Shown here piece by piece: positions 27,501-36,298 of a stretch of DNA of 64,000 nt. The stretch lies in NCBI RefSeq assembly GCF_046035435.1, contig NZ_JBFNFH010000004.1. One strand, given 5' to 3'. Under the pieces are notes generated by a model. The model searched no databases. It was not told where the DNA came from and worked only from the letters and a program-made list of their open reading frames with translations. How positions within the stretch are numbered: position 1 is the stretch's first letter; each line of letters opens with the position of its first letter. The stretch comes from Helcococcus bovis. Its GTDB lineage: Bacteria > Bacillota > Clostridia > Tissierellales > Peptoniphilaceae. A program made the position numbers and the translations under genes.

Positions 27501-28445
27501 CAAGTTGTAAAATGGATTGATGAAAATACTAAAGAAGAAATTGACTTCAATAATTTTAAAAATACAGATAATTTAGTATTACATGGAATTTTAGAAAACT
27601 CAGATTTCATTTCAACACTAAATATTAGATTTGTTGATAACAATGATGCTAGCGTAATTTCAAGCTATAACTATGCTAGAGCATGGAATGGGTCAGAAAT
27701 TCCAGCAGGAATAGCATCGTTTACATCAGATTTAGAATATACATTATCAACAACTAAGGCGTTGAATAACGAAATAGTTTCATATGATGACACATATATT
27801 GATAGATGGACAAATATTTCTAAAGAAAAGAGAAGTGAAGATTGGGCAGGAATATTATTTGGTCTTGCTGGAGAATTTGAACTACATCAAATTAATAAAG
27901 TGGAAGTGTTTTTCTTTGAAGATAAAGAAGTTTCAGTTCCAAAAGAATATAAATTAGAATATTATGTTCCTGAAAAAATTTCATTCCCTAAAGATTATCA
28001 AAATATTGAAACTTTAGAGCATGAGTTAGCAGATGATAATAATTGGAAGGAAATTCCAAATTATACTGAAACTATTGGAGAAAGAGAAAAATTTAAGATT
28101 TTTGAATTTGAAGATGTGCTTACACATGCTATAAGAGTAAGAATGATTGCACAAGATGATAAAGCGATAGGTATTACTGAAATTAAGGCGTATGGTAAAG
28201 AAGTAAAAGAATTATCCGATTATGAATTAAATATTTCAGTTGATGGAAAAGCTTTAGAATTTGAAAAAGATAAAATAATCTATGAAATTCCTAAAGATGC
28301 TAAAGATGTAATTGTAGTAGCTACAAATAACGCGTCAGTAACTAAAATACCTGGAATTACAGAAAATGACGATATAACATATATCGTTAAATCGGAAAAT
28401 AAATTAATGGAAAACAAATATATTTTAAGGAGAAAAAATGACTAA
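24591..28445 (+). CDS. GH2 beta-galactosidase, large multi-domain, no export signal
   Basis: A 1,284-aa GH2 enzyme resembling streptococcal BgaA in its catalytic core. Domains are a jelly-roll sugar-binding domain (~40-170), an Ig-like domain (~175-270) and a TIM barrel (~275-610) with acid/base Glu413 in SIGNEIFE and nucleophile Glu494 in YGAETSSAV. After these come Ig-like and carbohydrate-binding-like C-terminal modules. BgaA removes beta-1,4-Gal from complex N-glycans (established). Unlike BgaA there is no signal peptide (MQNKKYLNINKDWKF) and no LPXTG anchor, so it should act in the cytoplasm. GGAGGG precedes the ATG. Its end overlaps the next gene by 8 bases, so the two glycosidases are coupled. 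Confidence 0.9.
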   Translation: MQNKKYLNINKDWKFKESDTLEIEDLTEKVISEFDNINLPHDWSIYKDFNQKSLSRNEGGLLDGGTAWYVRKINVYESFANKNIFIKFGGVYMDSYIYVNGALVGNYPFGYNTFTYDLTDYLYYGENTIAVKVTNMQPSSRWYSGSGIYRNVDLILREKIYIKNNGIVITTPNLESNIENAETNIELKLFNSSNYMENIKVKFELFDADGRIVKKSEVFEKIKKNSELNINETIFVENPKLWDIKNPNLYYLKTSIYIDEKLMDEEFTRFGYRYYSWTREDGFSLNGKYLKLHGVCLHHDNGALGAELYEQADRRKLQIMKDMGVNAIRTSHNPQSEEFIKLCDEMGFLVQEESFDTWFGNRKKEYDYNRFFNKLATHPDAHNGEIWAEFDIKNMVRRDINSPSIVMWSIGNEIFETEQPYGVDQARNLIKWIKEIDETRYVTIGENSLNWNRNEDAHHVKIAGMLDTVGLNYNEDGSDELFERYPDWILYGAETSSAVKSRGVYYDPQTRDAIATGNANKPDRMYQMSDYGNDRVGWGRTAIDSWIHDRDRKYYAGQFIWTGFDYIGEPTPWHNEEDLGAPVKSSFFGIVDTAGLPKMDYYFYQSQWFSKNEKKIVKILPHWNFEDRKLLKQFGTDLKRDDNIIPVRVYSNIEKIELFLNGKSLGEKEFNKKTTDYGFEYLEGETKRDLYLQWFVPFEKGKLEAIAKDEFGNEIARDEVATSENPKKVKLLIDENSQEGDLVYVRFDIVDKNDNVVPYANNLVEFEVTKNAQILGVDNGDASSQERYKVQKDGRWIRKAFSGSGMIIVQIKSDDIAVLKAESDKLESSEIELSLKPKNATFIENEILQLGKEISNIADGEILETKDIAVSIQKDQKLRLPEKVRVILENKFNSYENVNWNLEELSNIKKLGKYQVHGKTGSGKNVIANINVNDFVSVENFSFAFRKGTKRPQLPKFATVYNTSGDMRKIQVVKWIDENTKEEIDFNNFKNTDNLVLHGILENSDFISTLNIRFVDNNDASVISSYNYARAWNGSEIPAGIASFTSDLEYTLSTTKALNNEIVSYDDTYIDRWTNISKEKRSEDWAGILFGLAGEFELHQINKVEVFFFEDKEVSVPKEYKLEYYVPEKISFPKDYQNIETLEHELADDNNWKEIPNYTETIGEREKFKIFEFEDVLTHAIRVRMIAQDDKAIGITEIKAYGKEVKELSDYELNISVDGKALEFEKDKIIYEIPKDAKDVIVVATNNASVTKIPGITENDDITYIVKSENKLMENKYILRRKND

Positions 28446-31400
28446 ATACGAAATATATCCTATTCCTCAAAAAACAGAATATTTTGAAGGGCAACTTAGT
28501 TTGAATGTTGAATTTAATTTAATATTAAACGAAAAAGTTGATGAAGTTAATAAAAATAAAATTGAAAAACTTTTAGCTTCAAAGAAAATAAAATTATCTG
28601 ATAATGCAAACAAATTAATAATATTAGAATTTTCAGATAATTTAATAAATCATGATGAATACGAATTGGAAATTTCTACAAATGAAATTAAAATTATCGC
28701 TAAAGATAACGATGCTTTATTCTATGGAATACAAACATTAGAAGCTATATTTACACAAGTTAAATATGAAATAAATAAATTAAAGATTTCAGATTATGCT
28801 TCAATTAAATATAGAGGAATAATTGAAGGATTTTACGGCATTCCATGGTCGTGGGAAAATAAAAAAGAATTAATAAAATTCGGTTCAAAATTTAAGAATA
28901 ATTTATTCATTTTTGCTCCAAAAGACGATCCATATCACAGAGAAAAATGGTATGAATTATATCCAGAAAAAGAATTGAATTTATTAGGCGAAATGGCAAA
29001 ATTAGGAAATGAATATAAAAATAGATTTGTTTATACAATTTCTCCATTTAAGAAAGAATCAAACCCAATTAGTGAAGAAAATTTTGAAGAATCCGTAAGT
29101 ATTCTTATTGAAAAATTTGAACAATTATATTCAGTAGGAGTAAAACAATTTGGAGTATTAGGGGATGATGTTGGAAAACTTCCTAATTCAGTTGTTGTAG
29201 ATGTTATGAATAGATTGTCAGCTTGGTCGAAAGAAAAAGGGGATGTTAAAGACTTCTTGTACTGTCCAGCTTCATACGTATTGACATGGGCTTGGGATGC
29301 TGAAGAATTAAATGCATATACAGAAGGATTTCCTGAAGATATACACATTTTCTTTACAGGAAAGGAAACATGTTCACCAGTAAATAAAGCTGATGTTGAT
29401 GAATTGAAAACAAAGGAAATTGACGAAGCTCATGGTGGTACAGGAAAAGAAAGAAGAAATCCATTTTTCTGGTTAAATTGGCCAGTAAATGATATTGATA
29501 TAAATTATAGAAAATTATACATGGGTAAGGGTGAATTGCTTTACAAAGATGTTGATAACATTGTTGGGGTTGTAACAAATCCGATGCAAGAAGCAAATGC
29601 ATCAAAAATAGCTATTTTTGCTGTTTCGGATTATTCATGGAATATTAAAGATTTTGATTGTGAAAAATCTTGGAGCGATTCATTCAAATATATAGATAAA
29701 TTTGCTGCTGAAGAATTAAAGACTATTGCAGCTCATATGACAAATCAAAATGAAAAAGGAATACAAGAATTAGAAGAATCAGAAGACTTTAAGGAATTAC
29801 AAATTGCATTTAACAAAGCCATGGATAATGCATTAGTTTCAGAAGTTAAAGATGTTTTAGGTGAAATTAAACCTAAATTTGAATTATTAGTTAAAACAGT
29901 AGATAGATATTTTGCTAAATCACAAGAAGAAAAATTAGTTGAAGAAGTAAAACCATATTTTGAAGCGTTTAGAGAATTATTATTGTCGGGAATTTACTAC
30001 ATCGATTCATTCGGCGCGTTAGAAGAAGGGCAAAAAGAAATTGGATTAAAATTGTATGATAAGGCACGATATTATAATGAAAAATATGCATATCATCCAA
30101 TTGATGCTGATCCTAAATCAAATAGATTTATGAAGAAATCGGAAACATCAAGACTTAGAATTAATCCTATTATTACAAGATTAAAAGAATATTTAGATAA
30201 GATTTTTGGAAAGAGAAGCAATCTTTCACTTCTAGAAAAAATATTTTACAGAGATTTAGATGGCTCAAAATCATATAGAATACCTGCTTTATTAGAAACT
30301 AAAGAAGGTACATTACTTGCGTTTTCAGATAAGAGAAATGAACACCAATATGATTGGGGAAATATAGACCTTTTGGTAAGAAGAAAAGAAAAGGGACAAA
30401 AAGTATTTTCAAAAAATTTAGTTATTATAGATCCTGTAGATCAGGCTGGTGGAGAAATGCCACCATATGTAACATGGCCTGTAGATTTGGATATAGGGGA
30501 TAAATCTGCATTTACAATTGATCCGGTTGTATTGCAGTCAAATTCCGGTAAAATATTTGCATTTGTAACTGCATTTCCACAATCAAAAGGATTTTTCTCA
30601 ATTAGAGAATCCGGAAACGGTTATGTTGAAGTTGAAGGTAATAAATATTTAGAATTATTTGATAAAGAAGAAAATAGATATTATGTTAAAGATTCTAAAG
30701 TTTATACTTTATCAGGTGAATTGACAGAATTTACAGTTAAAAAAGATGAAATTCAGCCATTTCACGAAACAGGAGATTTATATAAAGGTAGTCAAAAAGT
30801 TGGAAACATATTCTTAATGAATAGTGAATTATTTGTACAACAAACATCACATATATTGATGACTTATTCAGAAGATGACGGTAAGACATGGTCATGTCCT
30901 GTTGACTTAAATCCACAAGTTAAAGAATCATGGATGAAATTTATGGGGGTGGCACCCGGAAGAGGAATAACATTAAAATCTGGTAGGATTATATTTCCTG
31001 CATATTTCACAAATGAGTATACAAGACAAAATACGTGTTTAGTTTATTCTGATGATGACGGTAAAACATGGCATAGAAGTCAATCAGTTAATGAAAATAG
31101 AAAAATTAAAGATGAAATATTAAATGATAAAGAAGAATATAATTATTTTTATCAAACCAGCGAATCACAACTTGTACAGTTAGATAATGGAGATATCAAA
31201 GTATTTGTTAGAAATCAATTCCATGGAAAACCTGTACACATTCAAGTTGCAACAAGTAAGGATAATGGTGAAACATTTGAATCCGAATTAGTAGATGTAA
31301 ACTTTCAATCACAAGCAAATTGCCAATTATCAGTGCTTCATACACATCATGAAGATAAAGAATATGTATTGATTTCATCACCATCATCAGCACATTCAAA

Positions 31401-33417
31401 CGAAAGATTTGATGGAAGAATTTATATTGGAGAAGTTTATGAAAATGGAGAAATTAACTTTGTAAACTCAAAATATATCTCATTTGGAATGTTCTGGTAT
31501 TCATCATTAGAAAAACATGGCGACAAATTTGCCATTATGTATGAAGGTGGAGATAGCTTGATGCATAATGATATGGATATGATGTATAGAGAATTTAACC
31601 GGGATTATTTATTTGAAAAAGAAGATACATTGAGATATGAAATTTACCCAGTTCCAAAACATTTAGAATATAGATACAGATCAACATATTTGAATAAGAA
31701 ATTTGAATTTAATTTTGGAGAAGGTATTTCAGAATATAACAAAACTAAATTACAAGAAATTATTGATGAATTTAATTTTGAAGTAACAGAAGAATCTTCA
31801 ATAAAAGTAAATCTAAAATTAGATGAAAGTTTAGAAGAATTTGATCAATACACAATTGAAATTGAAGAAAATTTAATTAGTATTTCTGCTCAAAGTAATG
31901 ACGCATTGTATTATTCATACATGACACTATTACAAATTTTTGAACAAAATCGTAAATTTGTTAGAAATCTATTTATAAATGATTATGCAACACAAAAAAT
32001 TAGAGGAACAATTGAAGGTTACTACGGAATACCATATTCAACAGAAGTTCGTAAAGATGTAATGGAATTTTCATCAAAATTAAAGGCTAATGTGTTTATA
32101 TATGCACCAAAAGATGATCCATATCACAGAGAAAAATGGTTTGAACCATATCCTGAAAAAGAATTAGAAGATTTTAAGATGTTGGGTGAATTGGGAGATA
32201 AGATAAAGACCAGATTTGTATGGACAATTTCACCATTCAAGAAAGAATGTAATCCAATTAACGAAGAATCATTTGAAGAAAATATTAAATTATTACTTGC
32301 AAAATTAGATCAAGTATATGAAATCGGTCTAAGACAATTTGGGGTTTTAGGAGATGACGTAGGTGCTTTGCCTAAAGAGGTAGTTGTTAAAGTAATGAAT
32401 AAAGTAAGCGAATGGGCTAAGACAAAAGAAGATAAAATTTATGATTTTGTATTCGTTCCAGAAGGATATGTACTGGCTGATTGGGGATTCAGACCTGATG
32501 AATTAGATTTGTATTCAAGTGAGTTTCCAGCTGATGTTCAAATAATGTTTACAGGAGATAATACTTGTGCGCCAATCACACAAAGTACAGTAACTGACTT
32601 TAAGAATAGAGAAGCTAAACTTGGAGAAAGAAGAGATCCACTATTTTGGTTAAACTGGCCTGTAAATGACATTGATAGAACAGCTTTCAGAAGATTATTC
32701 ATGGGTAAAGGTGAAATGCTAGAACCAGGAGTAAAAGGATTAGTCGGATCACTCACAAATCCTTTAGAAGAAGGATATGCATCACTTGTTGCAGTGTTTG
32801 CTATATCTGACTATGCATGGAATACAGAAGACTTTTACGATCAAAAATCATGGGAAGCATCATTTAGATATATTGACAATGAAGTATCCGATGAGTTATA
32901 TGAAATTTGTAAACACATGTCAAATACAGATGCTTCAGGCACAAATGCTGATAATGGTGGAATACCAGGATTGGAAGAATCAGAAGAACTAAAAATTTTC
33001 ATTGAAAAATTTGAAGAAACATTCAAGTCTGAAAATATTTTTGAATATAGATATAATTTATATAAATTAAAGAGTGAGTATCAAAAAATTTATGATTCAA
33101 TTCAAAAATATTACAAAAATTTCTCAAATAGAAAATTAGCAGAACAAATTAAGCCTTATGTATTGAATTTAAGGGAAAAATCATTAGCTGCTGTACATTT
33201 AATTTCAGCTTTGGAATATTTAAAGTTCAATGAAAATAAAAAATCCAAAGAAGAATTTGAAATTGCTAATAAATTGTTAAAATATAGCGAATTATATGAG
33301 GTTTTTACAAAAACATCAGAATTTCCTGCTAAAAATTTAAAGGCAGTATCAGGAACTTACAGAATAGATAAAAACATTGCTGTAATTGTTGAATTTTTGA
33401 CAAAAACTATTAAATAG
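28438..33417 (+). CDS. GH84-GH33-GH84 fusion: beta-N-acetylglucosaminidase / sialidase / beta-N-acetylglucosaminidase
   Basis: One uninterrupted 1,659-aa frame holds three enzymes. Residues 1-590 are a GH84 unit with an N-terminal alpha/beta domain, the IEGFYGIPWSWE opening and the catalytic Asp pair D243-D244 in GVLGDDVG. Residues ~595-1060 are a GH33 sialidase: Arg614 in YRIP, the likely acid/base Asp639 in YDWGNID, Asp boxes at 811-818, 871-878 and 940-947, and Tyr1021 in WYSSL; a domain inserted at ~700-790 recalls pneumococcal NanB/NanC. Residues ~1063-1659 are a second GH84 unit with D1306-D1307. The GH84 units are clearly related but diverged. No signal peptide, so a cytoplasmic enzyme for sialic acid and GlcNAc removal is inferred. 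AAGGAG precedes the ATG. Confidence 0.92.
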   Translation: MTKYEIYPIPQKTEYFEGQLSLNVEFNLILNEKVDEVNKNKIEKLLASKKIKLSDNANKLIILEFSDNLINHDEYELEISTNEIKIIAKDNDALFYGIQTLEAIFTQVKYEINKLKISDYASIKYRGIIEGFYGIPWSWENKKELIKFGSKFKNNLFIFAPKDDPYHREKWYELYPEKELNLLGEMAKLGNEYKNRFVYTISPFKKESNPISEENFEESVSILIEKFEQLYSVGVKQFGVLGDDVGKLPNSVVVDVMNRLSAWSKEKGDVKDFLYCPASYVLTWAWDAEELNAYTEGFPEDIHIFFTGKETCSPVNKADVDELKTKEIDEAHGGTGKERRNPFFWLNWPVNDIDINYRKLYMGKGELLYKDVDNIVGVVTNPMQEANASKIAIFAVSDYSWNIKDFDCEKSWSDSFKYIDKFAAEELKTIAAHMTNQNEKGIQELEESEDFKELQIAFNKAMDNALVSEVKDVLGEIKPKFELLVKTVDRYFAKSQEEKLVEEVKPYFEAFRELLLSGIYYIDSFGALEEGQKEIGLKLYDKARYYNEKYAYHPIDADPKSNRFMKKSETSRLRINPIITRLKEYLDKIFGKRSNLSLLEKIFYRDLDGSKSYRIPALLETKEGTLLAFSDKRNEHQYDWGNIDLLVRRKEKGQKVFSKNLVIIDPVDQAGGEMPPYVTWPVDLDIGDKSAFTIDPVVLQSNSGKIFAFVTAFPQSKGFFSIRESGNGYVEVEGNKYLELFDKEENRYYVKDSKVYTLSGELTEFTVKKDEIQPFHETGDLYKGSQKVGNIFLMNSELFVQQTSHILMTYSEDDGKTWSCPVDLNPQVKESWMKFMGVAPGRGITLKSGRIIFPAYFTNEYTRQNTCLVYSDDDGKTWHRSQSVNENRKIKDEILNDKEEYNYFYQTSESQLVQLDNGDIKVFVRNQFHGKPVHIQVATSKDNGETFESELVDVNFQSQANCQLSVLHTHHEDKEYVLISSPSSAHSNERFDGRIYIGEVYENGEINFVNSKYISFGMFWYSSLEKHGDKFAIMYEGGDSLMHNDMDMMYREFNRDYLFEKEDTLRYEIYPVPKHLEYRYRSTYLNKKFEFNFGEGISEYNKTKLQEIIDEFNFEVTEESSIKVNLKLDESLEEFDQYTIEIEENLISISAQSNDALYYSYMTLLQIFEQNRKFVRNLFINDYATQKIRGTIEGYYGIPYSTEVRKDVMEFSSKLKANVFIYAPKDDPYHREKWFEPYPEKELEDFKMLGELGDKIKTRFVWTISPFKKECNPINEESFEENIKLLLAKLDQVYEIGLRQFGVLGDDVGALPKEVVVKVMNKVSEWAKTKEDKIYDFVFVPEGYVLADWGFRPDELDLYSSEFPADVQIMFTGDNTCAPITQSTVTDFKNREAKLGERRDPLFWLNWPVNDIDRTAFRRLFMGKGEMLEPGVKGLVGSLTNPLEEGYASLVAVFAISDYAWNTEDFYDQKSWEASFRYIDNEVSDELYEICKHMSNTDASGTNADNGGIPGLEESEELKIFIEKFEETFKSENIFEYRYNLYKLKSEYQKIYDSIQKYYKNFSNRKLAEQIKPYVLNLREKSLAAVHLISALEYLKFNENKKSKEEFEIANKLLKYSELYEVFTKTSEFPAKNLKAVSGTYRIDKNIAVIVEFLTKTIK

Positions 33418-33426
33418 CTAAATTCT

Positions 33427-33463
33427 AAAGATGAAATTATTTTCAAAAAATAATTTCATCTTT
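33427..33463. terminator. Hairpin after the fusion gene
   Basis: Two complementary 17-bp arms (AAAGATGAAATTATTTT and its reverse) around CAA. The 3' T tract is short, so termination may be partial; it separates the glycosidase pair from the transporter promoter. Confidence 0.6.
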
Positions 33464-33492
33464 ACAAATTTATGAATATGTCTTCAAAAATT

Positions 33493-33529
33493 TGCTATCG
33501 TTGTCAAATTTCATATTTTGTAATAAAAT
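33493..33529 (+). promoter_or_regulatory. Promoter with cre-like box, transporter operon
   Basis: TTGTCA (33501-33506) and TAAAAT (33524-33529) are 17 bp apart. TGCTATCGTTGTCA at 33493-33506 matches 12 of 14 positions of the catabolite-responsive element consensus TGWAANCGNTNWCA and covers the -35, so CcpA-type repression by preferred sugars is plausible. Confidence 0.6.
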
Positions 33530-33560
33530 ATATATGAAAGTGAAAAATTTAGGAGGAACT

Positions 33561-34661
33561 ATGGCAACACTTAATTTAAAAAATATTGATAAAGTGTATG
33601 ATAATGGATTCCAAGCAGTACACAATTTTAATTTAGATATAGCAGATAAAGAATTTATTGTGTTTGTTGGACCATCCGGTTGTGGTAAATCAACAACATT
33701 ACGTATGATAGCAGGTTTAGAAGATATTTCTGCAGGGGAATTGTATATTAATGATAGACTTGTAAATACTATGCCACCAAAAGACAGAAATATTGCGATG
33801 GTATTTCAATCATATGCTTTATATCCACACATGTCAGTGTATGACAATTTAGCATTTGGGTTAAAATTAAAGAAAATACCTAAAGATGATATAGATAGAA
33901 TGGTTAAAGAAGCTGCTAGAATTCTTGAAATTGAAGAATTATTGGACAGAAAACCAAAACAATTATCCGGTGGACAAAGACAAAGGGTAGCTTTGGGTAG
34001 AGCAATCGTTAGAAAAGCAGATGTATTCTTAATGGATGAACCATTATCAAACTTAGATGCAAAATTGAGAATTCAAATGAGATCTGAGTTAATTAAATTA
34101 CACAGAAGAATGGAAACAACAACAATTTACGTAACACACGATCAAACCGAAGCTATGACAATGGCATCAAGAATTGTTGTTATGAGTAAAGGTTATGTAC
34201 AACAAATTGGTACACCAAAAGAAATTTATAGTAAACCAGCAAACAAATTTGTTGCTAGCTTTATTGGATCTCCAGCTATGAACTTCTTTAGTGGACAAAT
34301 TAAAAATGGAAAATTTGTTGCAAATGATTTAGAAGTAAATTTACCAAAAGAACATGAAGAAGTAATAAAAAGATATGAAGGTAAATCAGTTACTTTAGGT
34401 ATTAGACCAGAAGAATTAAGACTTGTAGATTTTGATAAAGAAGAATTTGCAGAAACAGCATATATGAAGATGTATGTTGAAGTTTCAGAATTATTAGGTC
34501 ATGAATATATCTTACATGGACATATTTCTGGACAAAAAGCAGTTTCAAAAATCAATGTAGACGTTGATAAATTTGATGAAGCAAGAACAGAATATGATAT
34601 TAAAGTTGACGCTTCAAAGATTACATTATTTGATGACGAAACAGAGGAAAGCTTATATTAA
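33561..34661 (+). CDS. Sugar ABC transporter ATPase (MsmK/UgpC type)
   Basis: A 366-aa ATPase of the carbohydrate-import CUT1 type. It shows Walker A GPSGCGKSTT, Q-loop MVFQSYALYPHMSV, signature LSGGQRQRVALGRA, Walker B DVFLMDEPLSNLD, the switch His in YVTHDQTEA and a C-terminal OB-type regulatory domain. I use the ATG at 33561, preceded by AGGAGGAACT. In streptococci one MsmK serves many transporters; here the ATPase lies in the operon with its permeases. Last codon overlaps the next ATG by one base. Confidence 0.93.
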   Translation: MATLNLKNIDKVYDNGFQAVHNFNLDIADKEFIVFVGPSGCGKSTTLRMIAGLEDISAGELYINDRLVNTMPPKDRNIAMVFQSYALYPHMSVYDNLAFGLKLKKIPKDDIDRMVKEAARILEIEELLDRKPKQLSGGQRQRVALGRAIVRKADVFLMDEPLSNLDAKLRIQMRSELIKLHRRMETTTIYVTHDQTEAMTMASRIVVMSKGYVQQIGTPKEIYSKPANKFVASFIGSPAMNFFSGQIKNGKFVANDLEVNLPKEHEEVIKRYEGKSVTLGIRPEELRLVDFDKEEFAETAYMKMYVEVSELLGHEYILHGHISGQKAVSKINVDVDKFDEARTEYDIKVDASKITLFDDETEESLY

Positions 34662-35326
34662 TGAATTATAATAGAATGATTGAATGGCTATATGCTTTTT
34701 CTGAAAAAGTATTAGCTTATTTGATAAATATATTTTATACATTTATTTTGACTTTACCAGTGATTTTGGTTGGGCTTTTAATAAAAGGGGGAGATGTAAT
34801 AAGTTATCCAATATTATTCATCCCTTTAATTACTTTATATTTTATGGCTATAAAATCACTAACATATGCAATTTATAAAATTGTATTTAAGAATGAATCA
34901 TATTATAGACCATTTTTTCTTCACTCATTAAAAGAAAATTTTATGAGAAATTATTTGTACTATTTTATAGCTGTTTTACTGTTGTATTTTGGTTTAAATA
35001 GTACTTATATTATGATAATGAGAGTAAGTGGTGCATTTTGGATGTTATTTGCATTAATAATTATAATGATAGTACCTAATGTGATTTATACAACAATGCA
35101 GTTTGCATTGTATGAAACTAAGTCAATAAAAGAAATAATAAATAATTCATTTTTACTTTCAGCAATGTATGGAATAATTACAGTAGCTATGACTTTTATT
35201 TTTGTTTGGATGGTATATAATTTTCCAAAATTTCCATTCAGGGTAATAGCGATTGGTGTTCCGATATATTCATTATTTTTAGCTTATATTCATAAGTTAA
35301 TAGAAAGCAGATTGAATAAAAAATAA
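34661..35326 (+). CDS. YesL-like (DUF624) membrane protein
   Basis: A 221-aa membrane protein with about five helices, of the YesL/DUF624 type often found beside oligosaccharide ABC transporters of the LplABC/YtcQ class. Its role is not established. It overlaps the ATPase stop by one base and lies 9 nt before the first permease, so it is part of the transporter operon. The N-terminal amphipathic segment NRMIEWLYAFSEKVLAYLIN and the long first pair of helices are typical. Confidence 0.8.
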   Translation: MNYNRMIEWLYAFSEKVLAYLINIFYTFILTLPVILVGLLIKGGDVISYPILFIPLITLYFMAIKSLTYAIYKIVFKNESYYRPFFLHSLKENFMRNYLYYFIAVLLLYFGLNSTYIMIMRVSGAFWMLFALIIIMIVPNVIYTTMQFALYETKSIKEIINNSFLLSAMYGIITVAMTFIFVWMVYNFPKFPFRVIAIGVPIYSLFLAYIHKLIESRLNKK

Positions 35327-35335
35327 GAGGGAAAC

Positions 35336-36283
35336 ATGAAAAATAAAAATAAAATAAATAAAGATTCTCGTAAGAGAAGTTTACAATTAGCATGGTTTAC
35401 AGTCCCTGGATTTGTTTGGTTGATGATATTTTGTTATCTTCCAATGTTTGGTTTAATCGTAGCATTTAAGGATTATAGAAATATTGATGGTAATTTCTTT
35501 ACAAGTTTATTTAAAAGTGAATGGACACTAAAGAACTTTGAATTTTTCTTTAAGACTAGTGATGCTTGGTTGGTAACAAGAAATACATTACTATATAACA
35601 GTGTATTTATCGTACTAAACATTGTGATTCCATTGATTGTAGCTATAATGTTACATGAATTATTGAATAAGAGAATGGCAAAAGCATATCAAACAGCAAC
35701 ATTCTTACCATATTTCTTATCATGGATTGTTATATCATATTCGGTTTATGCAATGTTACAAACTGATACAGGTTTATTCAACCAAATAAGAAGGGGGTTA
35801 GGATTAGAACCAGTTTCTTGGTATAGAGAACCACAATATTGGCCATTCTTCTATGTATTCTTAAATACATGGAAAGGTCTAGGATATAATACAGTTATAT
35901 ATTTAGCTGCTTTATCAGGAATTGATAAGTCATTATATGAAGCAGCGTCAATTGATGGTGCAAGCAAATTACAACAAGCAAAACACATAACTGTTCCTCT
36001 ATTAAGACCAGTTATTGTTATAATATTTATACTATCATTGGGTGGTATTTTCAGATCAGACTTCGGTCTATTCTTCCACATTCCAAATAGTGGTGGTGGG
36101 GCAGCATCATTGAGAAAAGTATCAGAAGTTATTGATACATATACTTATAAGTTATTGATTAACAGTGGTAATATCAAACAATCAGCAGCTATTGGTTTCT
36201 TCCAATCTGTAATAGGATTTATTTTAATCTTTACTGCTAATAAGATTGTTAAGAGATATGATCCTGAAAGAGCAATTTATTAG
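35336..36283 (+). CDS. Oligosaccharide ABC transporter permease 1 (LplB-like)
   Basis: A 315-aa permease with six helices. The cytoplasmic coupling loop is the EAA motif YEAASIDGASKLQQAKHITVP. The N-terminal GFVWLMIFCYLPMFGLIVAF is typical of the LplB/YtcP-class permeases that import large oligosaccharides. It pairs with the next permease, 15 nt downstream. The closest functional precedent I know is the pneumococcal NgtP1/P2 system for N-glycan oligosaccharides; equivalence is inference from context. Confidence 0.9.
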   Translation: MKNKNKINKDSRKRSLQLAWFTVPGFVWLMIFCYLPMFGLIVAFKDYRNIDGNFFTSLFKSEWTLKNFEFFFKTSDAWLVTRNTLLYNSVFIVLNIVIPLIVAIMLHELLNKRMAKAYQTATFLPYFLSWIVISYSVYAMLQTDTGLFNQIRRGLGLEPVSWYREPQYWPFFYVFLNTWKGLGYNTVIYLAALSGIDKSLYEAASIDGASKLQQAKHITVPLLRPVIVIIFILSLGGIFRSDFGLFFHIPNSGGGAASLRKVSEVIDTYTYKLLINSGNIKQSAAIGFFQSVIGFILIFTANKIVKRYDPERAIY

Positions 36284-36298
36284 AAGGAGGATTACAAA

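Noticed and set aside
29031..29348. Antisense open frames within the large glycosidase genes
   Set aside because: They are by-products of AT-rich, A-biased codon use on the sense strand, with no start signals or recognisable products.
28438..33417. The two GH84 units as an assembly duplication
   Set aside because: The copies differ at many positions throughout and flank a distinct sialidase domain, so they are an old duplication and not a repeated contig piece.
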